From contig NZ_CP107548.1 of the NCBI RefSeq assembly GCF_025836975.1, positions 620,001-684,000 on the forward strand: DNA of 64,000 bases, written 5' to 3'. This DNA is from Pollutimonas sp. M17 (GTDB lineage: Bacteria > Pseudomonadota > Gammaproteobacteria > Burkholderiales > Burkholderiaceae_B). The first letter of the stretch is position 1. Each line of letters begins with the position of its first letter. Below the pieces are notes generated by a model, which was not told the origin of the DNA, did no database searches, and saw only the letters and a list, made by a program, of their open reading frames with translations. Position numbers and translations under genes: made by a program. Positions 61,433 through 64,000 of the stretch are shown one piece after another.

Positions 61433-62185
61433 TCAGTCGAAGCCCCGGCGCTTGGCGTTGATGGCGCGTTCGAGCGAGCTGATGTAGTTCTGCACCTGGA
61501 TTTCGGTGGAGTTGTGTAGGTCGACGAATTTGCAGCCCACGTGGCGGCTTTCCTGTTCGAAAGGCAGGGCTTCGTTCATGAAGCGCATGACCTGCAGCTT
61601 GACGGACAGCGTGCCGGTGCCGGGCAGGTCGAGCTGGCATGAGGTATACAGGGTGCCGGCGGACGAACCCAGTTGCTGCTGGTTGTCGACCAGAGAGACG
61701 CCGCCGGTGCTGATGTCTTTGACTTGCAGCGAGATGGCGCCGGCGCCGCCGGGCAGGATAATGCGGCAGGTGGCCGGATCGGTGACGGGGACATCCAGGC
61801 GATAGGACTCGCGGCGCTGTATGCGCGTCACGGATTTGGGCAGGCTCAGTCGCAGCGCCGGGCGCTTGTCGTGTTCGCAAGGCTCGACTTCCTGCGACGA
61901 AAACAGGATGCGCGCGGATTCGAGCGTGATCTCGTAGGAAACGTCTTCGTTTTCGTGGAAGTGCTTGAATTCGCTTTCGGAGGAATCGTCCAGGATGATG
62001 GCATTGTTTTCAAGGTCGACGTCCAGAATGGTTGCCGAGACGGCGACCGCGCGTTGCTGGACATATATTTTCATCAGCGATTTTTTTTCTTCGACGGAAC
62101 GCAAAAGCTTGGCGATTTCAAGCCGGGAGGCAACGACTTGGGCATCGTCTTCGGTTCTGGGGATTGCGTAGGTGGCGATGGACAT
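61433..62185 (-). CDS. ycgR: Flagellar brake protein YcgR (PilZ domain, c-di-GMP receptor)
   Basis: The 250-aa product has an N-terminal YcgR domain (about 20-115) and a C-terminal PilZ domain. The c-di-GMP ligands are RRESYR and DISTGGVSL. Bound YcgR slows flagellar rotation at the motor. The ATG at 62185 (MSIATYAIP) is chosen; the long upstream extension has no family match. Flagellar genes are not in the window. Confidence 0.92.
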   Translation of the reverse strand: MSIATYAIPRTEDDAQVVASRLEIAKLLRSVEEKKSLMKIYVQQRAVAVSATILDVDLENNAIILDDSSESEFKHFHENEDVSYEITLESARILFSSQEVEPCEHDKRPALRLSLPKSVTRIQRRESYRLDVPVTDPATCRIILPGGAGAISLQVKDISTGGVSLVDNQQQLGSSAGTLYTSCQLDLPGTGTLSVKLQVMRFMNEALPFEQESRHVGCKFVDLHNSTEIQVQNYISSLERAINAKRRGFD

Positions 62186-62282
62186 GGACCGTGTGCACTC
62201 AGATAAGCGATGAACAGTTGGGTGAAGTGACGCTTGTTCCAAGTCTACCCCGTTTATTGTGCTTTTTCTATGACAATTACCC

Positions 62283-63230
62283 CTACTTGACGGCCTGTGG
62301 AAACTCTTTTTTTCGAAGGGCGCATCGGGCCGCTGCGAGGTCCCAGGCAGCGCATCCGACCGTCTTGAAAACAATGGGTTTTCCGGGCGGAACGCCCTGG
62401 CTCAATGCCGCGGAAAGGGATTCGACCCGGCTCCAATCGATGCCGGCCTGGATGAGATCGCCGGCCTCGTGGCGCGCGCCGGCCGGGTCGTCCACATACA
62501 CCAGGCTGGCGCGCAGGGTATCGGGGCCGATTTCGGCCAGTTCGGGCTTGAATGCGCCGACGCCGATCAGCAGCCGCCCGGCACGGGCCGGCTCCGTATA
62601 AACCGGAATGGAGCTTGTGGTCAGTGTGATCACCACATCGGCCTCGGCGGGAACGGATCCGGCGGCTTCGAGCGCCAGGTCCAGATCCCGATGCGTTTTC
62701 ACGAAGGCCCGGGCGCCGGCCGGGTCGCGGCCCACGACCACGGTGCGCACGCCGGGATGCAGCGCGGCCAGGGCCTGGGCATGGCCGGCCGATTGCGTGC
62801 CGCAGCCTATCAGCGCAACGCACCGGGGCGCAGCGGCCATGAAGCTGCGTATGCCCAGCATGGATACGGCGGCGGTGCGCCGCGCCGTCACGGTGGGGCC
62901 GTCCAGCACGGCAAGCGCCTGACCCGTGCGGCCGTCGTAGACGGACACCACGCCGTTGATGGTGGGCAGGCCCAGCGACTTGTTGCCGGGCGCCACGTTG
63001 ACCAGCTTGTGTATGCCGATGTCCTGCGCCGTGGCGGGCATGGACAGCATCACCCCGCCTTGCGGAAACGGAACCACCTGCCGCTCGGGCGCGTGGATGC
63101 GGCCCGCCGCGTAATCGTCCGCCGCCACGGCCAGGGCGTCGACCATATCGTGAAAGTCGAGCAGCCCGGCGGTTTGCGCGGCATCGAAGACGGCCGGCGG
63201 CCGGACGGCATTGATGGCTGGCTGGATCAT
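62283..63230 (-). CDS. Ornithine cyclodeaminase / delta1-pyrroline-2-carboxylate reductase family
   Basis: A 315-aa mu-crystallin-fold protein with HAPERQVVPFPQGGVMLSMPA, DGPTVTARRTAAVS and a Rossmann motif IGCGTQSAGHAQAL. It matches the bifunctional delta1-pyrroline-2-carboxylate/piperideine-2-carboxylate reductases better than true ornithine cyclodeaminases, from the general pattern. It probably acts in hydroxyproline, D-lysine or pipecolate metabolism. pntB lies 8 bp upstream on the same strand. Confidence 0.85.
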   Translation of the reverse strand: MIQPAINAVRPPAVFDAAQTAGLLDFHDMVDALAVAADDYAAGRIHAPERQVVPFPQGGVMLSMPATAQDIGIHKLVNVAPGNKSLGLPTINGVVSVYDGRTGQALAVLDGPTVTARRTAAVSMLGIRSFMAAAPRCVALIGCGTQSAGHAQALAALHPGVRTVVVGRDPAGARAFVKTHRDLDLALEAAGSVPAEADVVITLTTSSIPVYTEPARAGRLLIGVGAFKPELAEIGPDTLRASLVYVDDPAGARHEAGDLIQAGIDWSRVESLSAALSQGVPPGKPIVFKTVGCAAWDLAAARCALRKKEFPQAVK

Positions 63231-63238
63231 GGGCGGTC

Positions 63239-64000
63239 CTACTCCACCGCCTTGACCATGTCCTCGATGACTTTCTTGGCGTCGCCGAAGACCATCATGG
63301 TTTTGTCCATATAGAACAATTCATTGTCCAGGCCGGCGTAGCCCGCCGCCATCGAGCGCTTGTTGACGATGACGGTGCGCGCCTTGTAGGCCTCGAGGAT
63401 GGGCATGCCCGCAATGGGCGACTGCGGGTCGTTCTTGGCGGCCGGGTTGACCACGTCGTTGGCGCCCAGCACCAGCACCACGTCGGTTTGCGCGAATTCG
63501 CTGTTGATGTCGTCCATCTCGAAAACCTGGTCGTAGGGCACTTCGGCCTCGGCCAGCAGGACGTTCATATGGCCGGGCATGCGGCCCGCCACCGGGTGGA
63601 TGGCGTATTTGACGGTGACGCCCTTCTCGGTGAGCTTTTCGGCCAGCTCTTTAAGGGCGTGCTGAGCGCGCGCGACGGCCAGTCCGTAGCCGGGCACGAT
63701 GGTGACCGATTCCGCATTGCCCATGAGGAAGGCGGCGTCGTCGGGACTGCCCGACTTGACGTTGCGCTGCACCTGGCCGCCGGCCGCCGCCGCGCCCGGC
63801 TCGGCGCCGAAGCCGCCCAGAATCACGTTGAAGAAAGACCGGTTCATGGCCTTGCACATGATGTAGGACAGGATGGCGCCGGACGAACCCACCAGCGAGC
63901 CCGCGATGATGAGCATGGGGTTGTTCAGCGAAAACCCGATGCCCGCCGCCGCCCAGCCCGAATAGCTGTTGAGCATGGACACCACCACCGGCATGTCGGC
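63239..64000 (-). CDS. pntB: NAD(P) transhydrogenase beta subunit, C-terminal part (runs off window end)
   Basis: The visible frame covers the last membrane helices ([20 protein letters not shown]) and the NADP(H)-binding dIII domain: [67 protein letters not shown] and the C-terminal [19 protein letters not shown]. PntAB couples proton entry to NADPH formation. The start and the pntA gene lie beyond position 64000. Confidence 0.95.
   Translation of the reverse strand, partial: ADMPVVVSMLNSYSGWAAAGIGFSLNNPMLIIAGSLVGSSGAILSYIMCKAMNRSFFNVILGGFGAEPGAAAAGGQVQRNVKSGSPDDAAFLMGNAESVTIVPGYGLAVARAQHALKELAEKLTEKGVTVKYAIHPVAGRMPGHMNVLLAEAEVPYDQVFEMDDINSEFAQTDVVLVLGANDVVNPAAKNDPQSPIAGMPILEAYKARTVIVNKRSMAAGYAGLDNELFYMDKTMMVFGDAKKVIEDMVKAVE

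Overview
The window looks like a chromosome segment of a betaproteobacterium of the Alcaligenaceae (Bordetella/Achromobacter/Pusillimonas-like). The reasons are the GC-rich codon use, the gene order tyrS-glyA-nrdR-ribD-ribE and gloB-methyltransferase-rnhA-dnaQ-tRNA-Val, two Bug-type solute receptors, a TRAP transporter and several LysR regulators. The genus is an inference from gene content, not from a search.

Positions 1-20,500 are core genome: the start of a putative M23 peptidase, tyrS, a PEBP-family protein, glyA, nrdR, ribD, ribE, tRNA-Ser(GGA), a T4 endonuclease V-like pyrimidine-dimer glycosylase, methyltransferases, a membrane metal-dependent hydrolase, an I78 inhibitor lipoprotein, trhO, a GST, fabI, mltD, gloB, rnhA, a two-gene RND efflux operon, dnaQ and tRNA-Val(CAC).

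Positions 20,516-40,388 are a 19.8-kb integrated element in the 3' end of tRNA-Val. It is bounded by a 49-bp perfect direct repeat (attL and attR). Its left part is plasmid-like: an AlpA-type HTH gene, a truncated RepA gene, a MobV relaxase with a candidate oriT, and two paralogous genes of unknown function around the relaxase. The centre holds a retron: a promoter with hairpin-rich ncRNA, an unannotated 47-aa ORF, an XRE-type HTH gene, and a reverse transcriptase with the NAxxH, YVDD and VTG motifs. To its right lie a serine resolvase and a compact defence operon: type III-like DNA methyltransferase, DEAH helicase, a small protein, a zinc-hook AAA ATPase and a PIN-domain protein. The element's tyrosine integrase is split by a 2,974-bp IS66-family insertion with an 8-bp target duplication, so the island is probably locked in place.

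Positions 40,389-64,000 are chromosomal accessory and metabolic genes: a toxin-antitoxin pair next to attR, a cupin and an SDR, a SYLF lipoprotein, and a LysR-linked catabolic cluster (CoA-ester lyase, CoA transferase, alcohol dehydrogenase, TRAP DctMQP, aldehyde dehydrogenase). These are followed by a sulfatase with a Bug receptor and a MarR regulator, a YciH/SUI1 protein, a spermidine-synthase-like protein, a second LysR and Bug receptor with a propeller-like protein, tpm, ycgR, an ornithine-cyclodeaminase-family reductase, and the 3' part of pntB running off the end.

The most interesting parts are the retron with its small ORF and the methyltransferase-helicase-ATPase-PIN operon. Both are on one IS-disabled mobilizable island.
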